Source: Methanobacterium sp. UBA44 (lineage in GTDB: Archaea; Methanobacteriota; Methanobacteria; Methanobacteriales; Methanobacteriaceae). From it: 64,000 nt of DNA. Every line of letters begins with the position of its first letter. Position 1 is the first letter of the stretch. Both the position numbers and the translations under genes were made by a program. The stretch lies in NCBI GenBank assembly GCA_002494885.1, contig DACV01000007.1, positions 78,990 to 142,989 on the forward strand, written 5' to 3'. Below, one piece after another: positions 29,901 to 36,532 of this stretch. The notes under the pieces are model-generated. The model was not told where the DNA came from, searched no databases, and worked only from the letters and a program-made list of their open reading frames with translations.

Positions 29901-30241
29901 CCAGCTTGGGGTTTATCTAAATCAGTATTAGAGCCTTTAAGCTCTATAACCATGAATTTTTCTTTATTTTTGTAAATAATAAATTCACTTCTACCCTTTC
30001 CATAATCTACCTTTTTATGTTCTTTTATATCGTTGTAATGTTCATATCCGAGTAGGTCTTCTAAAATTATATGTGAAAAATTCCCATAATTTGATTCTTC
30101 ATTTTTTAATTCTCCACTATCGAGCATTTTTTTCCATTTTAAAAGAGCTTCTTTTCTGGAATGAGTTAATTTAAATTCCTTTTTATGTTTTTTAATGTAC
30201 TTATCCATTAAATGCTGATTAAATAGACTATTGAATACCAT
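26912..30241 (-). CDS. Type IIG-like restriction-modification protein (Eco57I family)
   Basis: A 1109-residue single chain. The N-terminal part has a likely nuclease site (EFIIY ... FMVIELKG, an ExK-type motif about residues 85-105). A helical connector follows. The N6-adenine methyltransferase core has motif I VDPACGSGAFLNKA (about 465) and motif IV DIVVGNPPYIR (about 590). The C-terminal third resembles the TaqI/Eco57I target-recognition region and ends in a coiled coil. Methylation and cleavage would therefore sit in one polypeptide, with no separate specificity subunit. No partner gene lies beside it. All key motifs and the frame are intact. It probably is cargo of the mobile element. Confidence 0.85.
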   Translation of the reverse strand: MVFNSLFNQHLMDKYIKKHKKEFKLTHSRKEALLKWKKMLDSGELKNEESNYGNFSHIILEDLLGYEHYNDIKEHKKVDYGKGRSEFIIYKNKEKFMVIELKGSNTDLDKPQAGRKDNLTPVEQSFKYVQDSKESLKWILVSNYDEFRLYNYEKRSHQYISFKFEELLEPETFKKFMLIFSRFSTIENNLIEKLVSKTVFVERELEDEFYKLYNETRLMLIAELEHIHPEFTRDESVHYSQLILNRYIFICFAEDLGLLPEEISVKTIENPIKNRDIGHNEIWHRMNSLFIDINVGNEFKKIYGYNGGLFNEDLESLKIRDIIDDHSIFKDAYQKWKFEEYSLIVEEKLSPYGNKINPIYKNLMTIATFNFSTELDVNILGHIFENSIGEIEELKADTKGRRKKEGIYYTPEYITDYICRNTIIPYLSKSGKANTVDKLIGEYYGLTEIEKLDEKVEKIKIVDPACGSGAFLNKASDILLEIHEAIFNEKYGEKTTMDRFFDSIEERRKILLDNIYGVDLNEESVEITKLSLFLKVCKKGLKLPNLDNNIKCGNSLINDPEYTDKPFKWKKEFKGIFDEDGFDIVVGNPPYIRIQTLNYDKNMIKFFRNTYESAIGNYDIYNLFVEKSLELVKEKHEIGFILPNKFILADYGKGLRNIINESSALQSIINFQDNQLFKGASTYTCLLFLKKNTKQFKYAEIKLLDDYETAFNIIDSNEEYDDSNISVGVLESEEYLKEQWNFYIGKSARLIKRLTEMPIKLEDNVEKIFQGLATSADKIYIVKSVRHLGNLTEIYSEETGQNHIIENEMLKKVIKGKETKKYGFDYQDRYLIHPYILNKDDYRLIEPELLEKNYPNAWKYLKLNEKKIRARERGKMDHDKWYAFTYPKSMLDYRNKKIMTPNSAFNASFSYDTEGEYYTTTGVAGGFAIKLKKDSKFNEWYLLTILNSSLMNFFNKKIGKSLQGGFYSFEGRVIKNYPLIEINNEEQQIFIQKAKEISYLVSNFIKEIKNFKDWIKRTYKIEKLSKKLDKYYELSFDEFLNELKKKKVDIKPRKTQELLKKEFEESLDKINPLLLEIEKTDNEIDQMVYELYGLSEDEIKIIEDSLGSI

Positions 30242-30731
30242 GAGAATCTAATAATAATTTATTGTTTTATTTTTTAAATCTATTGATAAATTTAGAAGAT
30301 TAACCCTTTATTTATCTTAGACTTATCGTTATTTTAATTGATTCTATCTATGGAATTGTGTTTATTTTTAATGAAAAATTAATTATTTTAATTCATGGTG
30401 TTTCATGGAATATATAAATGTAGTTACTCTATCCTAACTGTGTAAATATTGAATAGAATTATAATTAAGAGTATAACAAATAATAGACAACAATAAACAA
30501 GACAATAAAGCAATAAGAGAATAATACAACGTAATAGGACATATTAAGGGATATAAATGGATATACAAAATTCCAATAGATCCTCTGGAGCTTAAATCAC
30601 GCCCTCTTTAAATAGCATTTGAAAAAATCCAGCTATTTCACAGACATTAATTGCAGGTATCAATTATATCAATGTACAGATATGTACAATGATGATATGT
30701 AATGAAACATTTTTGCTATTAAATTCTATAA

Positions 30732-30777
30732 ATATCAATATAATTTAAGATTAGATATCAATTTAATTTAAGATTAG
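30732..30777. repeat. 23-bp tandem repeat, two units
   Basis: ATATCAATATAATTTAAG plus ATTAG, followed directly by the same unit with one difference (TA to TT). Perfectly contiguous. Confidence 0.75.
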
Positions 30778-31514
30778 ATATAACTATTATGATTCGTTTA
30801 ATTAAACACTACTTATCAATTAATATAATGGCATTTAATATAATAAACCTAATTTATTTTAATCAAACAAACAATTTAAAAAGACTTCTATTTGTTTCAT
30901 CATTACTGTAGTGTTTCATCTACATAAAGCCACTAATAAACTATAAATAACCATGAAATACATAAATATCATGTTAAAATAATTTATTTCGTTAAACAAC
31001 TCTATAACGAAGTAAAAACACAATATGAAGTAAATAAAAGAAGCCCAAAGAAAGATTAAAACTCTATTAGAAGGCATTACAGAGAATATATAAAATCCAG
31101 TATAACTTCATGAAAATATATAATTATACAAAAACGAAGTAAATGCGAAGTTGAAATCATGAAGAGTACCAAGACCACGCAAATTTTCCCAATATACGCC
31201 CCTTAATCTATTCAAACCAAGCTCCAGAACTATATATAACTCTAAAACTACTTGTCGTCTAATATCTACTATTTTAACCTATCTAAACACTACTTTCTTT
31301 TACCCTATCTATCTAATTACTTCTTATTTTCTATACTAAACCCTATTTATTATTAAAACATTGTAAAACTTACTATATATCTGTTGATTACCCTACTCTA
31401 AACAGTACTTTTTTAGATACTTTAAAGACTATATATAATATATTTGTTCAGAAGATAAACAGAATGTCGGATAGTATACGGAATATAAAGGATATTTAAA
31501 GAGAATACTATAAA

Positions 31515-31553
31515 GCGTTACCAAATATTTATTTAACCTTATATTGAGAGGAA
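31515..31553 (+). promoter_or_regulatory. 38-nt promoter-like motif, copy 2
   Basis: CGTTACCAAATATTTATT, then ATATTGAG. Immediately upstream of the 271-bp repeat array, so it may drive a transcript through it that ends at the hairpin at 32250. Confidence 0.5.
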
Positions 31554-31564
31554 CTTACTTTTTT

Positions 31565-32180
31565 TATCAGGGAGATTTTATTCAAAAGGATATAATGAGG
31601 AGAAATAAAAAGAATCTCTACCATTTATTAATTATTCCAATTATACCTTATTTTCTGGAATACCTTATTATAATCTATTCTATACATTATATTTAATATA
31701 TCGTATTTTATTTAATGGAATATCCTATATATATGATATTATATTCATTTAGGGTTTATTATATTAATTTAATTATAAGGGAGAATTTGTTGAAACTTTT
31801 ATAAATGAGGAGTAATGAAATAGAAAGAAATTTCATGATGGTGAACATTTTAATCAAAAGGATATAATGAGGGATAAGAAAAATATTTTTTCTAAATATC
31901 AATTATCTTTATAATTCCTTAATTTCTGGAATATAATTTTATACTTTCTTAAATATACGATTTTAGATATATGGTTAATTATTTAATCTAATAACATATT
32001 TTTATAGTGTTATATTCATTTAGGGTTTATTAAATTAATTTAAGTATACGGGTAAATTTAATCAAAGTTTTATAAATGAGGAGTAATGAAATAAAAAAGT
32101 TTTTTTTTTATAAATATCAATTACTCCTGAAGAGTCGAAATTTGTTCAAAGTTTTATACATGAGGAGAAGCGAAATAAAA
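31565..32180 (+). repeat. 271-bp imperfect tandem repeat with five ATGAGG-type motifs
   Basis: Three separate landmarks recur with the same offset of 271 bp: CAAAAGGATATAATGAGG (31583, 31854), ATATTCATTTAGGGTTTATT (31741, 32012) and ATAAATGAGGAGTAATGAAA (31801, 32072). A partial third unit has ATACATGAGGAG near 32157. Each ATGAGG is preceded by TATA-like A/T and followed by a short basic then hydrophobic reading frame (MRRNKKN, MRSNEIE, MRDKKN, MRSNEIKK). The segments between landmarks have diverged. Confidence 0.75.
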
Positions 32181-32243
32181 ATTTTCATTTTCACATATTT
32201 CATGTATGTGATAGTTTGTACAGTATTGTATTCTATCATCTAA
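32076..32243 (+). CDS. Possible 55-aa basic-hydrophobic peptide spanning two repeat motifs
   Basis: ATGAGGAGTAATGAAATA opens a frame that stays open through the next motif copy (MRRSEIKIFIF) and ends with a hydrophobic tail (TYFMYVIVCTVLYSII). A terminator-like hairpin follows 7 nt after the stop. No ribosome-binding site is visible, and the frame may be an accident of the repeats. An AGGAGTAAT/ATTACTCCT inverted repeat (32079/32120) lies inside it. Confidence 0.25.
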   Translation: MRSNEIKKFFFYKYQLLLKSRNLFKVLYMRRSEIKIFIFTYFMYVIVCTVLYSII

Positions 32244-32249
32244 AAAAAT

Positions 32250-32285
32250 GGGAGTTTTATACTCCCTATATTTTATTTTAATTTA
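32250..32285 (+). terminator. Terminator-like hairpin after the repeat array
   Basis: GGGAGT/ACTCCC with loop TTTAT, followed by a long T/A-rich run starting TATATTTTATTTT. Confidence 0.6.
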
Positions 32286-32438
32286 TTTTAAGTTTATTCT
32301 TTGTCTATATGGTTGAGATTCTTTTACTTTTGGTCTATAAGAGTAGTTAGAAATCCTATTCGGTTGAGTAGGTGATATAAATCATTGAAATATCGGTAGG
32401 ACTAACAATACTCCTTAGAAATTGCATTTTCAGTTAAT

Positions 32439-32478
32439 AAAACCTTTAGTTTATCTAAGGGTTTTACTTTCTTTTTTT
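32439..32478 (+). terminator. Terminator-like hairpin before the small-gene operon
   Basis: AAAACCTTTAG/CTAAGGGTTTT (11 bp, one G-U pair, loop TTTAT) followed by ACTTTCTTTTTTT. With no ORF between this hairpin and the one at 32250, it implies a short non-coding transcript in 32290-32465 or a leader attenuator for the downstream operon. Confidence 0.55.
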
Positions 32479-32526
32479 GAGTTTTAAACAGAGTATAAAT
32501 AATAAACAAACGTAGGAGAGATAATT

Positions 32527-32715
32527 ATGGTAAACGAAAGCCCAATAACATTTGAAAACATCGTAGGAGAGCTAAAAAGAGATATAAATCAGAATATATT
32601 TAAATTATGTGCTGTACTTAATTGTTCAGAGAATCTGGTTTATAGGAGAATCACAAGAGCTGGATTTGACGGTATTAGAGATTTAAAAGAAGCTATAAGG
32701 AACGGTAAACTTTAA
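32527..32715 (+). CDS. Small HTH-like protein (62 aa)
   Basis: GTAGGAGAG precedes the ATG at good spacing. The middle (LCAVLNCSENLVYRRITRAGFDG) reads like a helix-turn-helix with a recognition helix ending in YRRIT. First gene of a tightly packed + strand run (32527-33872), so it is a candidate regulator or DNA-binding protein of the element. No named family recognised. Confidence 0.6.
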   Translation: MVNESPITFENIVGELKRDINQNIFKLCAVLNCSENLVYRRITRAGFDGIRDLKEAIRNGKL

Positions 32716-32749
32716 CTATTCCTTAAACGCTTTTTATAGAGGTTATTAA

Positions 32750-32872
32750 ATGCCAGAAAGAAGACATAATAGACCCTTTCCAATTACAGAAGCTGAAAGG
32801 ATTAGAAGACAGAAAATAAAGGAGCAGAGAGAGGAAGAGAAACGAAAAGAATATACAGATGGTTTATTTTAA
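32750..32872 (+). CDS. Tiny highly charged protein (40 aa)
   Basis: AGAGG eight nt before the ATG. Starts MPERRHNRPFPITEAERIRR and is followed by a K/E/R-rich helix. Fifteen nt separate it from the next gene. Likely real because of the ribosome-binding site and operon position. Function unknown. Confidence 0.5.
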   Translation: MPERRHNRPFPITEAERIRRQKIKEQREEEKRKEYTDGLF

Positions 32873-32887
32873 AAAAGAGGTATAAAC

Positions 32888-33130
32888 ATGACTGAAAGAA
32901 AAGATTACAATTATTTAAGGGCTAAAAAAGAATTAGCTAAGAACGGTGAATTAAGAGATAAAGAATCCGAATCCACATTAAAAGAACGTGAAGAAAGGAT
33001 TAAACAAGAAGATAATATTCCTAATTCAATAGAAGTAGATAGTAAATATTCTGGAGTTATTAGAAATAAAAAGACTGGAGAAACAGTCTATAATTATAAA
33101 CTTGCTAAAAAGCAGTTAAACATTAAATAA
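32888..33130 (+). CDS. Small charged protein (80 aa), unknown
   Basis: An AGAGG box precedes the ATG. Two segments of similar sequence occur: YNYLRAKKELAKNG near the N-terminus and YNYKLAKKQLNIK at the C-terminus, an internal repeat. The middle is a charged helix. No domain recognised. Confidence 0.55.
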   Translation: MTERKDYNYLRAKKELAKNGELRDKESESTLKEREERIKQEDNIPNSIEVDSKYSGVIRNKKTGETVYNYKLAKKQLNIK

Positions 33131-33147
33131 ACAAAGGGGATGATAGA

Positions 33148-33501
33148 ATGAGCAATATGAACATAGAATTACACACCAAAGAAGGCAGGGATGCCGTATT
33201 TATTGCAGATTTAGAAGAAATTAAAAAGTACTTAGCTGGAGTATTTAAAATAAGAACAGATGACATATTTTTTAGACAAAAGAACCTTAATAATCAATTA
33301 GTTTTAAACGCAGTTGATGAAGAAAGGGTTAAATCATTTATAGGCAAAGCTGAATACGAGGAACTACAAAGATTCTATTCTAATATGTCCGATAAACTAA
33401 TAATGTTCACTATTAAAGCCTTTAGGATAGAAAAGGGTAGAATCATAGCTACTATAGATTATAAAGTAAATGTAGAGTTAGTAACGTTATCAGAACGTTA
33501 A
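33148..33501 (+). CDS. Unknown protein of the element (117 aa)
   Basis: GGGGATGATAG precedes the ATG. An alternating alpha/beta pattern with VFKIRTDDIFFRQK and a C-terminal strand pair (IIATIDYKVNVELVTL). No cysteines and no membrane segment. No family recognised. Same direction as its neighbours and 17 nt after the preceding stop. Confidence 0.6.
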   Translation: MSNMNIELHTKEGRDAVFIADLEEIKKYLAGVFKIRTDDIFFRQKNLNNQLVLNAVDEERVKSFIGKAEYEELQRFYSNMSDKLIMFTIKAFRIEKGRIIATIDYKVNVELVTLSER

Positions 33502-33561
33502 TCCTTTTTTATTTTAACATTTAAAAGCATAAAAATAGTTTTTAAGGGAGTATTGATATTT

Positions 33562-33696
33562 ATGGATAATGTATTTTTAGGGAGCTTAAAGAGTATACAG
33601 AGTTTAAACAATATTCAAAATGATATTAAAGACATAGAATTAAATATAAAAGAAGAAATAGCCAGATTAGAAGGCAAAACACACAAGGGGGAATAA
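33562..33696 (+). CDS. Tiny coiled-coil protein (44 aa)
   Basis: AAGGGAG lies 13 nt before the ATG. The sequence is heptad-like (IQSLNNIQNDIKDIELNIKE), a likely short coiled coil. It ends 2 nt before the next gene, and its last codons contain that gene's GGGGG ribosome-binding site. Confidence 0.45.
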   Translation: MDNVFLGSLKSIQSLNNIQNDIKDIELNIKEEIARLEGKTHKGE

Positions 33697-33698
33697 TT

Positions 33699-33872
33699 AT
33701 GGATGAAAAAACATTAAAAATAATGGATGAATTAAAACTAAACGGAAGGATACGAAAAATATTAAAGGCTGATATATCCTTAAAAGACAAAAAACTACTA
33801 TTAGAAGCTGAAAAGATAGATACACTTAATTATATATACAGAGAGTTAAGACACGATGAAGACGATTACTAA
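33699..33872 (+). CDS. Small helical protein (57 aa)
   Basis: AGGGGGAAT precedes the ATG closely. Mostly helical and charged, ending in an acidic tail (RHDEDDY). The coupling to the preceding tiny gene supports it. Unknown function. Confidence 0.5.
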   Translation: MDEKTLKIMDELKLNGRIRKILKADISLKDKKLLLEAEKIDTLNYIYRELRHDEDDY

Positions 33873-33912
33873 TATAGTAGTTTAAACCTTTTATTTACAA
33901 TTTTTTTAATTT

Positions 33913-33951
33913 CCGTAACCAAATATTTATTTAATCTTTTTATTGAAGACG
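33913..33951 (+). promoter_or_regulatory. 38-nt promoter-like motif, copy 3
   Basis: CGTAACCAAATATTTATT, then TTATTGAAGA. Located in the 211-bp gap upstream of the ATPase operon (34084 onwards), which makes it the best-placed copy for a promoter. Confidence 0.55.
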
Positions 33952-34083
33952 AATTTTTTAACAATTTTTTAAACAATCTGCAATTTTCACCGTCATTAGA
34001 TTTTAAGGAATAATTGCAGGTTACATTTTTAAAAAACGCTACCATCTTAGCGTAGCGAATCAACAAACAGAGGAAGTGAAATT

Positions 34084-34323
34084 ATGAGTATATTTAATAA
34101 GTTAATGGACAGTAAAGAAGAATTAATAGTGTATTGTAAGAATAAATCATGTTTTAAATATGTAAACATCACAGACGTAACACCTACAGGAGAATCGTTT
34201 ATATTAGAATTAACAAACTCCGAGATAGGTAAAGGGATATACGGAGATAGACAAACTATAATAAGTAGTGATAACATAGAACGAATACTATTACCAGAAA
34301 GGAACAGTAGGAAGGTGTTATAA
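34084..34323 (+). CDS. Unknown protein (79 aa) coupled to the ATPase gene
   Basis: GAGGAAGTGA precedes the ATG. The stop directly abuts the next ATG (TAA ATG), so the two are translationally coupled. It contains an SH3/Sm-like pattern of strands (VNITDVTPTGESFILEL), but I cannot place it in a family. It may be an accessory factor of the ATPase. Confidence 0.55.
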   Translation: MSIFNKLMDSKEELIVYCKNKSCFKYVNITDVTPTGESFILELTNSEIGKGIYGDRQTIISSDNIERILLPERNSRKVL

Positions 34324-35991
34324 ATGCCAAAAATAACACCAGAAACATTAAAAGAGTTTAAAGACCTCATAGAGCCAATATACAATGATATATATGATTA
34401 CTTAGATAAATTAGATTTTGATGAATATCTAATAAGAGGATTATATAGATACAGATTCAACTATGAAGAAATACAAACCACTATAAACACTATTAGTCCT
34501 AATAAATATCAAGAAACAGGCATTATATCAATTTTAGACCCCAACACACCCAAAGAAAAGATTAATTTAGATAAATTACTACATAACACACCCCCAGAAA
34601 TCAGAGATAACATTTTAAACGAAATAGGGAGAATATTCGAGCAACCAACAACAGGAGCAGAAGCACAAAGCATTAAAGACAGAATAGAGAAGGAATTACC
34701 ACGTATACCAGATTACAGCGATATATTAAACGATATTCCAGAAACTGAAACCATAGATACCACAATAGGAAGGGAATATATTAGTAAACTTGATAAAGAC
34801 CTTAGTAAAGAGTTAGAATCAATATTTGAAGACTTATTCCCTGCAAACGGAGGTTTAATGGCTATATTATGGGCTTCTGCAATAGCAACAGTTAGAGGAA
34901 ACCCAAATACAGTAATAATGGAAGGAAGTGCAGGAGAGGGTAAAACAGCCCTTATGGAATACGTTTTAGACTTTATACCAGAGAAATATATAATAAGACT
35001 AAATAAAGCAACATTACCAGCATTATTAACACATACACACACCAAAGGAAGCGATTATTTAGATAAGAAGATTATATATTTAGGGGATTTAGGTTCTATT
35101 AACGCATGGGAGGAATCAGAGGAAGTAAGGAACGTAATAAAGATATTACAAACAGAGGGTAAATGGAGTAGGGAACTAACCGAATACATAGAAACGGAAG
35201 GTAAAGGTTCAGAGAAGATAGTACTAAGAGAAGAGCTAATAGGAAAGCCAACAATGTTTTATACAAGTGTTTCTAATCTAAGGGAGGAACAAGAAGACGA
35301 TAGAAGTATAATAGGAACAGTAAACTTAAATAAATCAGATGAAATTATACATAGGATTCAACACTTAAAGAATCCCGAAAGTAACACAAGTAGGAGAATC
35401 TCTAAATTATTAAAAGAGAAGATACCGATAGTACATAGTATATTTGAGGGATTAGTAAACACTAATGAGAGCGTAGTAATGCAATATAAATTAGCAGACT
35501 TTAAATTAGCTTTCAGGGATAGTAAAAGAATAATAGACCTAACCGAACTCCTTACATTAATAAATAAAGACCGTAGGGATAGATATGGTAAATATATATT
35601 ACCCAACGAATCAGACATTAAACAAGTTATAACCTTTTTAAATAAAGGCTCTAACCATAAACAGCTATCAGAAGCAAATTTAAAGTATTTAAGGAAGATA
35701 TTCAAAGAGTACGAGCAAAAAGAGTTTACTAAGAAAGACGTATTATTGATTAAAGGTTTAAAAGACCCCTTTAATGATAAAGTACGTAATTTAACAGATA
35801 GACTACTATTACCAGCAATTAAACATGGATATATAATAGAAACCGATAGAGTCGGCGATAGAGGAGCAAAGTATTATAAGATTATTAAAGAGCCAGAAAT
35901 TACCTTAGATACTTGTTTTATCCCAAATCCTAACTATGACATACTTAAACAGGAATACGGAGAACATGAGATAGTTAAAGCAAGTACATAA
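34324..35991 (+). CDS. P-loop ATPase, candidate replication protein of the element
   Basis: 555 residues. The N-terminal 150 are helical. An ATPase core follows with Walker A EGSAGEGKTAL (residues 200-210) and a Walker B-like KIIYLGDLGS (about 249-258). FYTSVSNLREEQEDDRS could hold sensor/arginine-finger residues. The C-terminal 120 residues look like a winged helix (LTDRLLLPAIKHGYIIETDRVGDRGAKYYKI). The order ATPase then winged helix is that of element-encoded replication initiators or helicases, but I find no match to a specific family. It is the largest gene of the + strand operon. Confidence 0.6.
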   Translation: MPKITPETLKEFKDLIEPIYNDIYDYLDKLDFDEYLIRGLYRYRFNYEEIQTTINTISPNKYQETGIISILDPNTPKEKINLDKLLHNTPPEIRDNILNEIGRIFEQPTTGAEAQSIKDRIEKELPRIPDYSDILNDIPETETIDTTIGREYISKLDKDLSKELESIFEDLFPANGGLMAILWASAIATVRGNPNTVIMEGSAGEGKTALMEYVLDFIPEKYIIRLNKATLPALLTHTHTKGSDYLDKKIIYLGDLGSINAWEESEEVRNVIKILQTEGKWSRELTEYIETEGKGSEKIVLREELIGKPTMFYTSVSNLREEQEDDRSIIGTVNLNKSDEIIHRIQHLKNPESNTSRRISKLLKEKIPIVHSIFEGLVNTNESVVMQYKLADFKLAFRDSKRIIDLTELLTLINKDRRDRYGKYILPNESDIKQVITFLNKGSNHKQLSEANLKYLRKIFKEYEQKEFTKKDVLLIKGLKDPFNDKVRNLTDRLLLPAIKHGYIIETDRVGDRGAKYYKIIKEPEITLDTCFIPNPNYDILKQEYGEHEIVKAST

Positions 35992-36009
35992 AGTAAAAGG
36001 AGAGAGCAT

Positions 36010-36285
36010 GAGTCGGGGATTAACACCCCACCAGCTCAAACCTATTTATTTAGGTCTATAAAGCTCTTAAATGTCTTAGATTCAGAAGGTGGGGATGGTG
36101 TAAATATGTGTGGGTAGTGGATAAAACTCTATTAAGAATGTATAGTAATAATTATTATATAATTTATATTAATAGATACCCCCATCTATTTCTACACCAC
36201 ATCCACCTTCTGAAACCAACGAAGGAGAAAACCCTAAATTAAGATATGAACATATTTAAGCTGGTGGGAAACAAAACCCCGACTC
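36010..36285. ncRNA. Large nested inverted-repeat structure, candidate structured RNA
   Basis: Long-range pairings close a 276-nt domain. P1 pairs GAGTCGGGG (36010) with CCCCGACTC (36277). P2 pairs CCCACCAGCT (36027) with AGCTGGTGGG (36259). P3 pairs TTCAGAAGGTGG (36081) with CCACCTTCTGAA (36203). P4 pairs GGTGTA (36097) with TACACC (36193). Side hairpins ACCTA/TAGGT (36040-36055) and ATAT/ATAT (36244-36255) sit on opposite arms. The stems are GC-rich in DNA that is otherwise strongly AT. No ORF lies within. It is just downstream of the ATPase stop and between convergent genes. A DNA role (replication origin or recombination site) is possible instead. The strand is undetermined. Confidence 0.6.
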
Positions 36286-36395
36286 AAGAAAGCGTTTTAA
36301 GGAGAAGACCTTTTAAACCCCACAACACATTAAATGTTTTTAAATAAAACGTTTTAGCAGGTTAAGAATCCTTATTTTTCATATATTTTCCCTTT

Positions 36396-36449
36396 TTTAG
36401 TTGTTTCGCCCCACACTCCGTTATAAACGGTGTGGGCTAAATAACTAAA
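36396..36449. repeat. 54-bp interrupted palindrome
   Basis: Arms TTTAGTTGTT/AATAACTAAA, then CCCACA/TGTGGG, then CCGTT/AACGG around a three-base loop ATA. It lies between the structured region and the 3' end of the integrase gene. It could be a bidirectional terminator, an integrase arm/core site or an origin hairpin. Confidence 0.65.
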
Positions 36450-36532
36450 TCCCATTAAGTTACAGGTAGAAATTAATTATTCTAAAAATTTTTAAGACAT
36501 TGAATAGATCTAAAAAAATTAAATGGTAATTA

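Larger units (their letters stand above)
30242..32526. other. 2.3-kb repeat-rich region without long ORFs
   Basis: No ORF of 60 codons on either strand. It contains a 23-bp tandem pair (30732), an inverted repeat AAATAGC/GCTATTT (30610/30632), repeated CGAAGTAAA-like words (31008, 31025, 31135, 31147), a pyrimidine-rich tract on the + strand (31240-31400), a 271-bp imperfect tandem duplication (31565-32180) and two terminator-like hairpins (32250, 32439). It suits an origin region, a set of non-coding RNAs, or both. Confidence 0.55.

Noticed and set aside
30242..32526. CRISPR array in the repeat-rich region
   Set aside because: Repeats are not of uniform 25-40 bp length with regular spacers, the period is 271 bp, and no cas gene is present.
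36010..36285. tRNA or group I/II intron as explanation of the structure
   Set aside because: No cloverleaf, no T-loop or anticodon pattern, and no domain V-like or intron core sequence was recognised.
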